Shown here: positions 30,085 to 39,981 of the stretch, piece by piece
How the letters are laid out: each line of letters starts with the position of its first letter
Position numbering within the stretch: the first letter of the stretch is position 1
NCBI GenBank assembly: GCA_963934015.1
Contig: CAWVWT010000001.1
Span: forward strand, 124,001-188,000
Reading direction: 5' to 3'
DNA: 64,000 nt
From: MGIIb-P sp963934015
GTDB lineage: Archaea > Thermoplasmatota > Poseidoniia > Poseidoniales > Thalassarchaeaceae
Notes under the pieces: generated by a model
The model's database searches: none
What the model was told of the DNA's origin: nothing
What the model saw: the letters and a program-made list of their open reading frames with translations, nothing else
Made by a program: the position numbers and the translations under genes

Positions 30085-33000
30085 TCAGTAATCCCACTCT
30101 TTCTCGTCACCATCGCCTTCTGCGCCACGGGTAAGGATGAAAGCGCCACCGATAACAGCAAGAACAACCAATCCAATGATTGCGTAAATTGCGTTACCAA
30201 TACCTCCATCGTCTGCAGCACCAGGATCGTTTGCATCAATCACGCCAGGCTCTTCGAGGCCAGCACTCATGTCTGCATACATGTCAACACCAGGGTCGGC
30301 AACGTTGCCAACAGTGTCTTTGCCTGCAATACCGAAGTACATGTCTGTGGTACAGGTTGTACCACACATGTCCGCCTCAGTCACTGTGATCGAGGTGGTT
30401 GTGTCTTCAGTAGTTGCACAACTGTTGCCAAGCAAACTGTCGAAATCGTCGTTGACGATGGACTGTGTACCTGCCCAGCAGAGAACCCAAGCCGATACAT
30501 CATCGGTACCTGTAGCATCCCATGTGAAGGTTAGTCCGTCATCTGTTGAGGTCTTGGTCGCTGCTGCGTTACTGAGGCTTGGCGCCGGTGAGACGCTACC
30601 ATCTGCAGTCACGGTAACTGACATAGAACCGCCAGTGAGTTTTACACCTGTTGCAGCATTGGTATTACCATTCTCAGTCTGAACCGTGATGGTGTACATT
30701 GTACCATCAGTTCCGATGAGAGTGTGCGTACCGTCGCTGGTAGGCACAGTTCCTGCGATTGCAGTTCCATCCTCTCCCAATGCATCACAGTTTTCGCCTG
30801 CGCACCAGTAAACGTTCACTGTGTCACCGGTTGCAAATTGCGGGTTCTCTCCGTAGTCCCAAGATACCTGAACACCAGCATCGGGTTGCAATGCTGCCGT
30901 TAGTCCTTCGACGCCGGTTGCGGGTGGCTGTGCACCTGAAGTTGCGATGTCGAAGATGGCGTAAGTTCCGCCACCAAGGTTGCCTTCCATACCACCATCA
31001 TGAGTGAAGGTGAGTGTTGTACCACCATTTGCACCAGCAGTAGCAGTAACGTGGTTGACTGCAGTCCACGGAGTTTCTGTGGTACGCTTGTACCATAGAC
31101 CCCAAGAGGTTTCTGCGTCTCCAGCGAAATCGATGGTGAGCGTCTCTGTGCCCATATCAGCAGGCATCATCAGATTGGTCACGGTTAGATCGAATGCTAC
31201 TACGCTGCTGAATGCGTTTGCATTGTTACCAAGTTGCTGGTCAGTGAATGCGTCAGCATCAGCTGCGGATACATTGTACTGAACCATTGGTCCATAGACA
31301 ATGGAGTAACTCATTGTCGCTCCTGTCACAGTCATGTCGGTGGAATATGTATTCCAGATCGATATGAGCATGCTGTCGGATGAACTGGCGCCTTGTGCAT
31401 CGGTTACGGTAGCCGTAACCATGTGCTCGCCAATCCACGACATGTCAGTCTCGACCATGCAAATTGATTGGTCGCACTCAAACATGTCCATGAGTTCACT
31501 GTTTGCTGTTACTCGCTTCCACGAGTAAGCCAGTTCATTATCGGCCGTCTCTGTGTCCATTCCTCGCGCACGCATAGTAATCCAATCACCAACGATGATT
31601 GGAGCTTCCACACTGGCACCATCTCGAGAGATGTCATCCAGTGTCATGAACACTGTTGGGTTGTCGTTGATAACCTCGTAGAAGGTTGCTCGAACGTTGT
31701 TACCCGAGTTCATGTCGGTTGCATCAGTAGGATCGCTGGTTGCACTGAGCATGTTGATAGTTGCAGTGACCGTGTATCGACCAGCTTGCAAATCAACATC
31801 CAAGCAGGCCTTGCCTTCAGGGAAGGCCCCTGGAGCAACCTCGCTGAGTGTTGTGTGCGTGTAAGCGTCCTCGGTCTCATCCAAACATTCGTTGGAGATA
31901 CCCGGATTGCCCATGAGGGCGTCTGCACCGTTCTCGTCAATGACGGTGAACGTGACATCCCAGTCGTAGTAATTCTCTCCAGCTGAACCACCGAAGATAA
32001 CATTTGCAGCAAGAGTCGTGACACCAACATTCAGAGTGCCTTCGGTCGCTTCGTTGTCACCGGCTGTGAGTGAGGTTACACCGATGTCGTGGAAGACTGT
32101 GAAGAATCCGCTGAGGACTCCAGCATTGTTGCCCGCGCGGTCATCATAAGTCAATACATTCTCCGACATAATTTGCGAAGGTGCGGATTCTGCTTCACCA
32201 GGTCCACCACTAGCAGTTGCGTCAGGTTCGTATGAATTGAAAGACGCAAGCATTGCAGTAATTGAAAAGCTAACTGGAGCAGATGCTGCACCAGATGCAC
32301 CAGTATCGCCCACGATTTGACCATGGAAGACGTATGCTTGCTGGAAGGTCATCACTGTACGGTCTTGTGTACAAGGGTTGTCGCCTCCATTGCATGGGTT
32401 ATCCTGCAAGTCATTGGTATCAGTTACCGGATCATCCAGTGTTGACATGTTCTGCCAAACGTGGACTGCGGTCGTGTCACCGACGACAAGGGACATTGTG
32501 TCTCCACCCGCTGCGGCGTTAACTGGTTGGTTTGAACCTGCACCATCAGTGTCCAGATTGGTTGGATTCATTGGGTCCGTGTCATATGCACCTGCGAACT
32601 CAACCGATACGGTTGTTTCACGAGGGGCCCATGCTTCGGAACCATCTGCAGTAACCGTTACCGCGAAAGTGTGTGGGCCTGCGCCTTGTGTATTACCATA
32701 CGGTCCTGTACCAGCGCCTTCTTCAAGACAGTCGCCACCGGCGCCATCTGTCCAGCAAAGGTCGACAATGATGTCACGGTAGTGTTGGACAACAACTGTG
32801 TATGTTCGGTCGTTGTTGGTTAGATCGGTATCCATGCCACCGTATCCTTCAAGTGAAATTGTTACAGTATATTCACCAGGAATAGTTGGGGACCACGATA
32901 GGTCACCGCCACTTTCTGCTTGGACACGGTAGTTTCCGCCACCCAAGAAGTCACCAGATGCCAGCGTATTGTAGCTGCAACCAGTTACAGTGGTGGTACC

Positions 33001-33345
33001 GGGACAAACTGCGTCATCGAGGTTGTCGATTACGGCAGTTTGACCATCTCCAGCCGGAGTAACGGACACGCGAATGTTGAATTCTTCGTGTGCGTTGTCA
33101 CCATCATTGATGATGATCGGCCGGAAATAGACGATTTCACCAATGTCTATTCCATTCCGAGTGTTACCGCCTTGGTCCACGAATGTTTCTCGTGGTTGCA
33201 AGACGTCGTGCAGGTTCAATTCGTAGTCCGCACGGCCACCCGTTTCCATTTCGTTCGTATCTTTCAGTTCATCAGCGAAGTCGATTCCAGCAAACAAGCT
33301 GGTCAACATCAACGCCGTGAGTACAATAGGTACAATTTGCTTCAA
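30085..33345 (-). CDS. Secreted, membrane-anchored surface protein with CARDB and FN3-like domains
   Basis: 1086 residues. A signal peptide (KQIVPIVLTALMLTSLFAG) is followed by a CARDB-like domain (about 35-190), several beta-sandwich repeats (about 190-760), two FN3-like modules (about 815-1020; VQVSWDYGENPQ and LTFTWDATGTDD) and a C-terminal membrane helix (about 1047-1070) with an acidic tail. I chose TTG 33345 because GGGAGG lies 8 bases upstream; GTG 33363 is possible but would put that SD inside the gene. A TATA box lies at 33393-33400 and a strong terminator follows. The layout matches other surface proteins here, and it may act with the giant protein. No enzymatic motif was seen. Confidence 0.8.
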   Translation of the reverse strand: MKQIVPIVLTALMLTSLFAGIDFADELKDTNEMETGGRADYELNLHDVLQPRETFVDQGGNTRNGIDIGEIVYFRPIIINDGDNAHEEFNIRVSVTPAGDGQTAVIDNLDDAVCPGTTTVTGCSYNTLASGDFLGGGNYRVQAESGGDLSWSPTIPGEYTVTISLEGYGGMDTDLTNNDRTYTVVVQHYRDIIVDLCWTDGAGGDCLEEGAGTGPYGNTQGAGPHTFAVTVTADGSEAWAPRETTVSVEFAGAYDTDPMNPTNLDTDGAGSNQPVNAAAGGDTMSLVVGDTTAVHVWQNMSTLDDPVTDTNDLQDNPCNGGDNPCTQDRTVMTFQQAYVFHGQIVGDTGASGAASAPVSFSITAMLASFNSYEPDATASGGPGEAESAPSQIMSENVLTYDDRAGNNAGVLSGFFTVFHDIGVTSLTAGDNEATEGTLNVGVTTLAANVIFGGSAGENYYDWDVTFTVIDENGADALMGNPGISNECLDETEDAYTHTTLSEVAPGAFPEGKACLDVDLQAGRYTVTATINMLSATSDPTDATDMNSGNNVRATFYEVINDNPTVFMTLDDISRDGASVEAPIIVGDWITMRARGMDTETADNELAYSWKRVTANSELMDMFECDQSICMVETDMSWIGEHMVTATVTDAQGASSSDSMLISIWNTYSTDMTVTGATMSYSIVYGPMVQYNVSAADADAFTDQQLGNNANAFSSVVAFDLTVTNLMMPADMGTETLTIDFAGDAETSWGLWYKRTTETPWTAVNHVTATAGANGGTTLTFTHDGGMEGNLGGGTYAIFDIATSGAQPPATGVEGLTAALQPDAGVQVSWDYGENPQFATGDTVNVYWCAGENCDALGEDGTAIAGTVPTSDGTHTLIGTDGTMYTITVQTENGNTNAATGVKLTGGSMSVTVTADGSVSPAPSLSNAAATKTSTDDGLTFTWDATGTDDVSAWVLCWAGTQSIVNDDFDSLLGNSCATTEDTTTSITVTEADMCGTTCTTDMYFGIAGKDTVGNVADPGVDMYADMSAGLEEPGVIDANDPGAADDGGIGNAIYAIIGLVVLAVIGGAFILTRGAEGDGDEKEWDY

Positions 33346-33392
33346 TTTACAGTCCTCCCTCACAGTGGGTGCTTCGCCACAGAAAAACTTTG

Positions 33393-33400
33393 TATTTATA
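33393..33400 (-). promoter_or_regulatory. TATA box for the CARDB/FN3 surface-protein gene
   Basis: TATAAATA on the minus strand, a close match to the archaeal TATA consensus, about 50 bases before TTG 33345. This leaves a leader of about 25 bases carrying GGGAGG. Confidence 0.65.
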
Positions 33401-33477
33401 GTGACCGCCGGCCCAAGTTACTTTTAGTGGCTTAAATCTGCATTTCTTTATTAATTCTAGAACGAACTATTTGTAAT

Positions 33478-36400
33478 TTAATTTACATCCCGCAGGGCTT
33501 CTGCCGGTCGGATGGATGCGGCCTTTCGAACAGGCCATAGTGTTGCAAACAACGTCAAAATGTACGCTCCGATGACAATCATGTAAATCTCATTCCATGG
33601 CATGATAAATTCCGCACCATCTTCTTTGAGGAATCGATCATACAGCGCATAGTGGAAGCCAACGCCGACCAGTGCACCATTGAGGATACCCAAGAAAGAC
33701 ACCCAAGATAACTCGACAAGGAAGGTGGCAACCACCATACTCCTCTGGAATCCAAGTGCCCTCAAGATGCCAATTTGATGGCGACGTTCGCTAACATTGC
33801 GAATTGTAACAACCGCCAAACCAGCAATTCCCACAACCAAGCCAAGTCCAAGGAAGGCTTTCAAAAGCCCAAATATGGAGAGGACGAATGAATTGATTTT
33901 ATTCCAAGCGACCTCGATGACAAACACACCAACTCCATCCTCAATCATCCCTCGTTCGATTTCATCTGCAGCGTATTCTTGATCAGCAACATTCGTACCA
34001 TTCGGTAAACTGAACCAAACAATCTGTGGTTTGGCATCAAACCGTTCTTCAGCGAAATCCGACTGAATGTAAATCCCTGGTATGAAGACTGAGGCTTCCT
34101 GTTTGAGAATGCCCCCCACAAATACCGTTCGATTGACTCCGGAGTTACTCGGGTCGCTAATCAGAATTCGATCTCCAATTCCCAAGTCGAGAGAAGGAGG
34201 AGCATTCTCCCAACCTTCGGGTGTCGGTGTGAGGCTGAAATCGATGATGACGAGGCTTTCATCGGCTAGAACCGCAGCCCATGCTTCCTCTTCTGTTTCA
34301 CCGAGTTCTGTGGCCCAAAGCTCCAAACTCAAAGCACCATGTTCTGAGAAGTTTGAGTCAAAACCCTGTAAACCTACATTCAATTTGTCACCATTACCAT
34401 CGAATCGTTCAGCTTTGACGACCCCTGTATGAATGGTCGCAATCGAATCGAAATCTGAAACGTTCATCTGTCCTAAATCCCAATTGCCAACATCTGGGTC
34501 TAATTCACTGCTGCTGTATGCAAGAATTTCGTAATTACCACCCGACTCATCACCCATTTCTTCGAGATTATTCGCTGTAATCGCCGAAGTTCCTGAAAGA
34601 ATGACCACTGCAAAAATGACCAAGGAAAACATGCCCATCGTCATCGATGTGCGGAAAGGCGTCGCCATCGGATAGGCCAGACTGGTTGGTAAAACGGAGG
34701 CGATTTTCCCCGATAGAGGGGCCAACATACGAGATAAGAAACGTGTCACCAACGGTGCAAGACTGGTCAATAACAAGACACCAGCAGCGACCATGAAGAT
34801 CCCTAATATGATGAAAGAAAAGGGGCCTTGCTCCCATGGTTCACTAATTGGGTCACCTTTCCAACCCCAGAAAATCATCGATAAACTCAGGATGGATAAA
34901 ATCAGTTTTGGGAGCACGACGGGACGATGGAATCGCATCCCGCGAATCGTGATATCTTCCGGTAGAACTCGGCCTAGAACCAAAAATGCAGGCGGGACCA
35001 AGGCAAGCATGAGTGTGAACCCACCCAACAGCCACCAAGCATGCCGGATGCCGTCCTCGGGTTCTCCAAGGAAGAAAGCGAGTGCAAAACTACCGAGTGA
35101 AGAGAAGCCGAGGAATAGCGTGACAAGAATCGACCACCATGGCAGCCCGTTGCCGTAACGCGTTGGAATACTACGAATGGCGGCGACAACATTGAGGCGA
35201 CTAATCCAAACCGAGGTTGTCCATAACGTCGACCAAGTGACCAAGAAGCCTGCTGTGAATCCGGCGAGGACACTTTGGAATGTCCAATCAAAGATTACAG
35301 TCCAAGAAAATGTATCTTGGAAGGCTGTCCCCATGAATTTCATCAAAACCCAAGCGACACCGATGCCAACAAAAGCACCGACTGCGCTTGAAATCAAACC
35401 GAGTAAGGCACCTTCCTGAACGAATAGTACACGTAAATCGCTACGGTGCATACCGATGGCGCGAGCCATGCCCATCTCCGGTTTTCGTTCATCAGCCAAC
35501 ATGACGAAGATATTCATTACAAGAAGAATTCCTGAAAAGACGACGAACGACCCAAAGATGAGGAATAGCATAGAGAATGTCTCACCGAAATCAGCGGTTG
35601 CTTCAATCATTCTGAGCTTGATAGGAGTGACATTCAAATCGGCAGAATCGAGATCTGCCTGCTCATCAGCCCAGGCTTCAATGCTTACCAATACAGCCTC
35701 GTATACAGCGGGATTAATCAAACCAGGTCCAACGATTATGACCATGCTGCGAGCACCGTTACTGCCACCTGCCAATAATTCAGCATCAGGAATTGATACC
35801 AGACCAAAGGTCATGTCTGCAAACGATGGTTGGCCAGGGGGGGAGGGAAGGCTTAGATTTGCATCTTCAACGAGAAGACGTTCGCCATCCCACTGACCAC
35901 GAATTGCAGGTAAATAGCCGCGCAGTCTGACAGATTCCCCCGTATCAAGATCGAGCGTTTCTCCTGCCCAATCCGATACATGGATGTTGCCGCTTGTAAC
36001 CGAAGGGAAACCCATTGTATCACAACCGTCGCAACCGACAACCGTGAGGGGTACACGGTTCACAGAATCGATACGAATACGAGAAGGAAGGCGCCCAGAC
36101 AGATTGCCTTCATCAGCAATCGCGACGCCAACTCCCGTGGTTACAATCAGGCGATTTGATTCGAAACTCAGTGCTGCATCATTGGTGTTTGCTGCCGGCG
36201 GCAATTGAATTGAAAGTGAGTTGAAAGCAGTCCCATTCCAAGCCCAGAGCCCCTCACCTTCAACCCAAATCGAATTCAATGAATAAGCCACCAGTGTGCC
36301 ATTTGGAAGTCCGTGTTCCCATGCTGCAGTCGCGTTACCGTCATCGAGGTGATACAGGGATTGGCCTTCAACAACCCATGTTGAATTTGAGTGCTCAAAC

Positions 36401-38109
36401 AAGTCACGACGTTCTGTTGTATCTTGGGAACAAATCAGAGATTCGACATTGCCCCCTGAACAAGTCTGACTACCGAGTATGCCCCCGATACGAACAACAA
36501 TCTCATCACCATCCACGGCGAGATCGACACCCAATGCAGAGCCATCGGCAACCAGAGAGGTGACAGTCCATGTTTCAAGTCCCCCCGTAGAGGAATGCAA
36601 CCAAACGTTGCCTTCGTTCTCCTCGAGTGCAAGTGTTGTAGGTTGGTTGCCCTGACAATCATTGATACAGAACGAAGCGAGGGCATCGATAGAGTGTGAT
36701 TCAAGATAATCCATATCTGGGGCATCGGGGGCCAAATCGATGTGCCGAACGCCATCTACATGTGCGATTAACCCGGATTCATTACTGGTCAACAGGATAT
36801 CACGGATAGACTCATCATCGACATCATCGGGAGTCCAAATCCACCATTGACCATCTGAATCTTGCAACGATAATCCAGAACCTGTTGCATACCAATCCCA
36901 ACCATCGGTTTGCTCAATTGAAGATATAGATGCGGATGCTAAACCGGATACATTGAGCCATTGCTGCGCGATATTATACAATGGAACTTGCAACAATTCA
37001 ACCGAATCAAGAGTGAATTCTGATTCATTAACGAGTGTCGTGAGATTGTAGACCTCATTTTCGCGCAGTTGCCCGATTCCCGTGGTACGCGCTACTGCGA
37101 TTAGACCTGATTCCGCATCGGATTCGATGGTGAATCCCGCATCTTCTGCGATCAAATGCTCATTGACCAATGACTTGATTTCACTTCGGAGTGCATCACT
37201 ACCATCACCTTTGACAGCGATAGCAATGTGAGAAATAATCTCCTCCTTTTCAGTGATTTCTTGAGCCTGATACAATGTTGTGAATAATAATGGTTGACGG
37301 CTATTTTGATGCCCAGTATTAGCATCTGAAACAATGTATTGTACGGTGAGATTTGTTGTACTGCGGACAAGGCCCACCTGTAAATCAATATCGACCCAGT
37401 GAATTTCAATCGTATCGCCAACAGATGCAGATACACTGTCAGCTAGTTCTTCGTTAATGACGACATTTCCGTCGTCAATTTCAGCATAACGAATACCATT
37501 CTCGCCACCGATGGGCCCAAATCCGCCCGCATTTGAATAATTTTCATCAAATGCATACCATGTTGCAATGGGTTCACCCAAACCATCGAATTGGATCGAT
37601 GCACTCATCCGCACCCCTGGGCGCACACCGTCAACATCTGACCAACTGAGGAGTTCGTCAGAAATATCGTTTGCACGAGTTTGATTCCATTCTGTCCACA
37701 ACCCTGTTGTTTTGTCATTGCCTTTGATGTAGTAATCCGTGTCACCGAGAGGTGCTAAGAATTGTTCCTCCATGGTCGCATCCAAACTATCACCAATCAC
37801 CAAAGAAGAGGTTACGATTGCCGAACCAACAAGTAAACCGATGACAACAAGTGCGGTGTTTCGCTTGCGGCGAACCAAATTATTACGCGCCATGACGGAT
37901 AAAATACGATGTCGACTGGAAAGCAGCCACTGCATCGTTGACCAAACAATAAGGCCGGTGATTAAAGATAGGCCGAAGAGTGTGAATGTACGCCCCAAAC
38001 CCCAATCATAATCGTCCCACTGCACTGCAGTGGTGAGTGTGGCAGCGAGAATGCTGACTACCGCCGTAACTACCCGGCGTTCGGGCGTCCACGGACCGGC
38101 CAGAGACAT
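33478..38109 (-). CDS. FtsX/MacB-type ABC permease with a very large extracellular insert
   Basis: 1543 residues. Helices near 10-65 precede a typical FtsX entry (RNNLVRRKRNTALVVIGLLV, about 75-105). A huge ectodomain follows (about 110-830), including a WD/propeller-like stretch rich in W and D. The first FtsX permease domain is at about 840-930 (LADERKPEMGMARAIGMHRS). Further helices and a second ectodomain lead to the second FtsX domain (about 1405-1515, SERRHQIGILRALGFQRS). MacB/LolC-type ectodomains are usually about 250 residues. ATG 38109 lies 12 bases after the ATPase stop with GGGG upstream. With that ATPase it should form a mechanotransmission-type transporter for lipoproteins, peptides or surface proteins; the cargo is unknown. 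Confidence 0.87.
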   Translation of the reverse strand: MSLAGPWTPERRVVTAVVSILAATLTTAVQWDDYDWGLGRTFTLFGLSLITGLIVWSTMQWLLSSRHRILSVMARNNLVRRKRNTALVVIGLLVGSAIVTSSLVIGDSLDATMEEQFLAPLGDTDYYIKGNDKTTGLWTEWNQTRANDISDELLSWSDVDGVRPGVRMSASIQFDGLGEPIATWYAFDENYSNAGGFGPIGGENGIRYAEIDDGNVVINEELADSVSASVGDTIEIHWVDIDLQVGLVRSTTNLTVQYIVSDANTGHQNSRQPLLFTTLYQAQEITEKEEIISHIAIAVKGDGSDALRSEIKSLVNEHLIAEDAGFTIESDAESGLIAVARTTGIGQLRENEVYNLTTLVNESEFTLDSVELLQVPLYNIAQQWLNVSGLASASISSIEQTDGWDWYATGSGLSLQDSDGQWWIWTPDDVDDESIRDILLTSNESGLIAHVDGVRHIDLAPDAPDMDYLESHSIDALASFCINDCQGNQPTTLALEENEGNVWLHSSTGGLETWTVTSLVADGSALGVDLAVDGDEIVVRIGGILGSQTCSGGNVESLICSQDTTERRDLFEHSNSTWVVEGQSLYHLDDGNATAAWEHGLPNGTLVAYSLNSIWVEGEGLWAWNGTAFNSLSIQLPPAANTNDAALSFESNRLIVTTGVGVAIADEGNLSGRLPSRIRIDSVNRVPLTVVGCDGCDTMGFPSVTSGNIHVSDWAGETLDLDTGESVRLRGYLPAIRGQWDGERLLVEDANLSLPSPPGQPSFADMTFGLVSIPDAELLAGGSNGARSMVIIVGPGLINPAVYEAVLVSIEAWADEQADLDSADLNVTPIKLRMIEATADFGETFSMLFLIFGSFVVFSGILLVMNIFVMLADERKPEMGMARAIGMHRSDLRVLFVQEGALLGLISSAVGAFVGIGVAWVLMKFMGTAFQDTFSWTVIFDWTFQSVLAGFTAGFLVTWSTLWTTSVWISRLNVVAAIRSIPTRYGNGLPWWSILVTLFLGFSSLGSFALAFFLGEPEDGIRHAWWLLGGFTLMLALVPPAFLVLGRVLPEDITIRGMRFHRPVVLPKLILSILSLSMIFWGWKGDPISEPWEQGPFSFIILGIFMVAAGVLLLTSLAPLVTRFLSRMLAPLSGKIASVLPTSLAYPMATPFRTSMTMGMFSLVIFAVVILSGTSAITANNLEEMGDESGGNYEILAYSSSELDPDVGNWDLGQMNVSDFDSIATIHTGVVKAERFDGNGDKLNVGLQGFDSNFSEHGALSLELWATELGETEEEAWAAVLADESLVIIDFSLTPTPEGWENAPPSLDLGIGDRILISDPSNSGVNRTVFVGGILKQEASVFIPGIYIQSDFAEERFDAKPQIVWFSLPNGTNVADQEYAADEIERGMIEDGVGVFVIEVAWNKINSFVLSIFGLLKAFLGLGLVVGIAGLAVVTIRNVSERRHQIGILRALGFQRSMVVATFLVELSWVSFLGILNGALVGVGFHYALYDRFLKEDGAEFIMPWNEIYMIVIGAYILTLFATLWPVRKAASIRPAEALRDVN

Positions 38110-38121
38110 CGGAAAAACCCC

Positions 38122-38820
38122 CTATTCCTCTTCTCCAATACGACGATCTTCAGTGATTCGACCGTCGTGCATGACCAGTACCCGAGAGCAACGATCAGCA
38201 ATCTCAGAATCGTGTGTCACGAGGAGTAACGTAACCCCGTGTTCAGCATTCAAACTCAACAATAAATCAATAATTTCATCGCTGGTTTGTGAATCGAGGT
38301 TTCCGGTCGCCTCATCAGCAAAAATCACAGCAGGGTCATGCACAAATGAACGGGCAATCGTGACACGCTGCTGCTGTCCACCGGACAACTCAGAGGGTAA
38401 ATGCCCCTCTCGATCTGCCAACCCAACCGCATCTAGAGCAGAAAGGGCGCGTTCACGGGCCTCACGAGGGGAGCATCCAGCCATCAATAGTGGTAATTCG
38501 ACATTCTCCACTGCAGTCAATACTGGTAAGAGATTGAATGACTGGAAGATGAAACCCAATTGTGATCCACGCAATGCTGTGAGTTCATAGTCGGACATCT
38601 GTGACAATGCCTGACCGTGAATAAAAACATCTCCTGCCGAAATTTCATCTAGCCCTGAAAGGCAATTGAGCAGTGTTGTCTTTCCACAACCACTGGGACC
38701 CATGACAGCAACCATTTCGCCGGGTTTCAGTGATACGCTAACCTTGCGAAGAGCTTCAACCCGGTTTGTACCGGTTTCGTATACCTTCCACAATTCACGT
38801 GCTTCGAGTACAGTCGTCAT
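38122..38820 (-). CDS. ABC transporter ATPase, LolD/MacB family
   Basis: 232 residues. Walker A GPSGCGKTT, signature LSGGQQQRVTIARS, Walker B AVIFADEAT and the family's GNLDSQTSDEI are intact. I chose ATG 38820 (MTTVLEARELWKVYE) with AGGAAG upstream; the frame continues back to 38985 but would overlap the divergent MoaD-like gene. It is the energy-coupling partner of the FtsX-type permease directly downstream, which places both in a MacB-like exporter or lipoprotein-release group rather than in nutrient import. Confidence 0.92.
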   Translation of the reverse strand: MTTVLEARELWKVYETGTNRVEALRKVSVSLKPGEMVAVMGPSGCGKTTLLNCLSGLDEISAGDVFIHGQALSQMSDYELTALRGSQLGFIFQSFNLLPVLTAVENVELPLLMAGCSPREARERALSALDAVGLADREGHLPSELSGGQQQRVTIARSFVHDPAVIFADEATGNLDSQTSDEIIDLLLSLNAEHGVTLLLVTHDSEIADRCSRVLVMHDGRITEDRRIGEEE

Positions 38821-38842
38821 GACTTCCTGTGGGTGGAGCAGG

Positions 38843-38850
38843 GATATAAC
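38843..38850 (+). promoter_or_regulatory. TATA-like box for the MoaD-like gene
   Basis: GATATAAC, centred about 28 bases before ATG 38875, which would give a leaderless or nearly leaderless transcript. Confidence 0.5.
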
Positions 38851-38874
38851 ACTCCGTCTTGCAGCAGACCGCTG

Positions 38875-39102
38875 ATGAATTCCCACACAGTCCTCTTTTT
38901 CGGCCCACTGCGCGATGTATTTGAAACAAAGTCGATGGAAATTGAAATGCCAGAAAACTGTTCGGTAGATGATGTACTCAACCACCTGGGGGTTGACCAG
39001 AATCTCGTCAAAACAGCCGTAAATGGGGAAATCGTCCCCGCGTCTACACGATTGGGGGTGGCTTCTGAAATCGCTCTACTTCCGCCGGTTTCAGGCGGTT
39101 GA
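38875..39102 (+). CDS. MoaD/ThiS-like ubiquitin-fold protein with C-terminal Gly-Gly
   Basis: 75 residues starting MNSHTVLFFGPLRDVFETKS and ending PPVSGG. The FFGPLRD start, the central NGEIV turn and the terminal Gly-Gly are typical of MoaD, the sulfur carrier of molybdopterin synthase. In archaea the same fold also serves as SAMP protein modifiers, and the sequence cannot separate these roles. I chose ATG 38875 from the conserved beta strand and the TATA box; the frame reaches back to 38833. The tatA gene follows 51 bases later on the same strand. Confidence 0.75.
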   Translation: MNSHTVLFFGPLRDVFETKSMEIEMPENCSVDDVLNHLGVDQNLVKTAVNGEIVPASTRLGVASEIALLPPVSGG

Positions 39103-39153
39103 ACAGGCGGAATCTTGAATGGGGGCATTCAACCAGCAGGGTTCGGTAAGCAC

Positions 39154-39432
39154 ATGGCATTCGGTACTCAAGAACTCGTAATCGTCCTCATCGCCTTCTT
39201 TATTCTCTTCGGCGCAGAACGGTTACCCAAACTCGCTAGATCAATGGGCCAGGCCAAGGGGGAATTCCACGAAGGTTTGGCTGATGTCAAGAAAGCTGGC
39301 GATACAACGGAAGATGATCTGGATCGAGGTGGTCGTACCGAAGCAGCTGAATTATCGGAACAGGCTCAAGATTCCGGCGTTGATGTCGAGGGGAAAACGC
39401 CTGAAGAAGTTGAAGACGAAATGTCAGATTAA
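39154..39432 (+). CDS. tatA: Sec-independent protein translocase TatA
   Basis: 92 residues: a short N-terminus, one membrane helix (ELVIVLIAFFILFG, about 6-20), then the family's FGAERLPKLARSMGQAKGEF amphipathic helix and an acidic tail. TatA forms the pore through which folded, often cofactor-containing proteins cross the membrane. I chose ATG 39154 (MAFGTQEL), with GGTAAG a few bases upstream; an earlier frame start at 39115 adds 13 unconserved residues. It converges with the Nob1 gene, leaving 31 bases between stops. No tatC was seen in the window. Confidence 0.88.
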   Translation: MAFGTQELVIVLIAFFILFGAERLPKLARSMGQAKGEFHEGLADVKKAGDTTEDDLDRGGRTEAAELSEQAQDSGVDVEGKTPEEVEDEMSD

Positions 39433-39463
39433 TCAATTGGGAAATTAAATTTTCAATTGGGAT

Positions 39464-39919
39464 TTATATCCTTTTTACGCCAAGTGGAGATCCACAATCT
39501 GGGCATGTTTCCCCTTGCTGTTGTACCGCACCACAACCCACACACACCAACGCATGTGTACGCACTTCCCTAACACCATCTTGGATGACCCCTCGCCAAG
39601 GATGTCCATGGTGTTGGCACACGTTTTGCATACGATAATCATCTGTAACCAATGGGAAACCTGTAGAAAATGCAAGTGCTAGGACTTCTAAATCCACGCT
39701 TGAAAGGCCACTGAAGTCACCCGTTTCTTGGCTAGCCTGAGTTGCGACCTCAATTGCAGACTGATTTGGCGTTTCGAAACAGGGGCCTTGCGATTCTAAC
39801 ATGAGGTGGCGAGACGGGGACAACCGCTGAACTTCGTCCAACTGACTGCTTGCACAAATCCCTTGCATGAGTGACTCTAGCGGCCAAGAGAGTAACGCAG
39901 CCGTATCAAGAACCTCCAT
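39464..39919 (-). CDS. nob1: Nob1-like rRNA maturation endonuclease (PIN domain plus zinc ribbon)
   Basis: 151 residues. The PIN domain has its acidic residues in VLDTAALL (N-terminus), LSSVDLEVLALA and LVTDDYRMQNV; a C-terminal zinc ribbon has CVGCG and CPDCG. This layout is that of archaeal/eukaryal Nob1, which cuts the 3' end of 16S/18S rRNA during small-subunit maturation. I chose ATG 39919 (MEVLDTAALL), where the first PIN strand begins; the frame extends 9 codons upstream. It supports an archaeal origin for this segment. It diverges from the DedA-family gene 62 bases away. Confidence 0.82.
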   Translation of the reverse strand: MEVLDTAALLSWPLESLMQGICASSQLDEVQRLSPSRHLMLESQGPCFETPNQSAIEVATQASQETGDFSGLSSVDLEVLALAFSTGFPLVTDDYRMQNVCQHHGHPWRGVIQDGVREVRTHALVCVGCGAVQQQGETCPDCGSPLGVKRI

Positions 39920-39981
39920 GGCGGTTAGGCAGCATCGGTGTAACATCAGCCTTCCGCACCTGACGATGATGGGAAAGGGTC

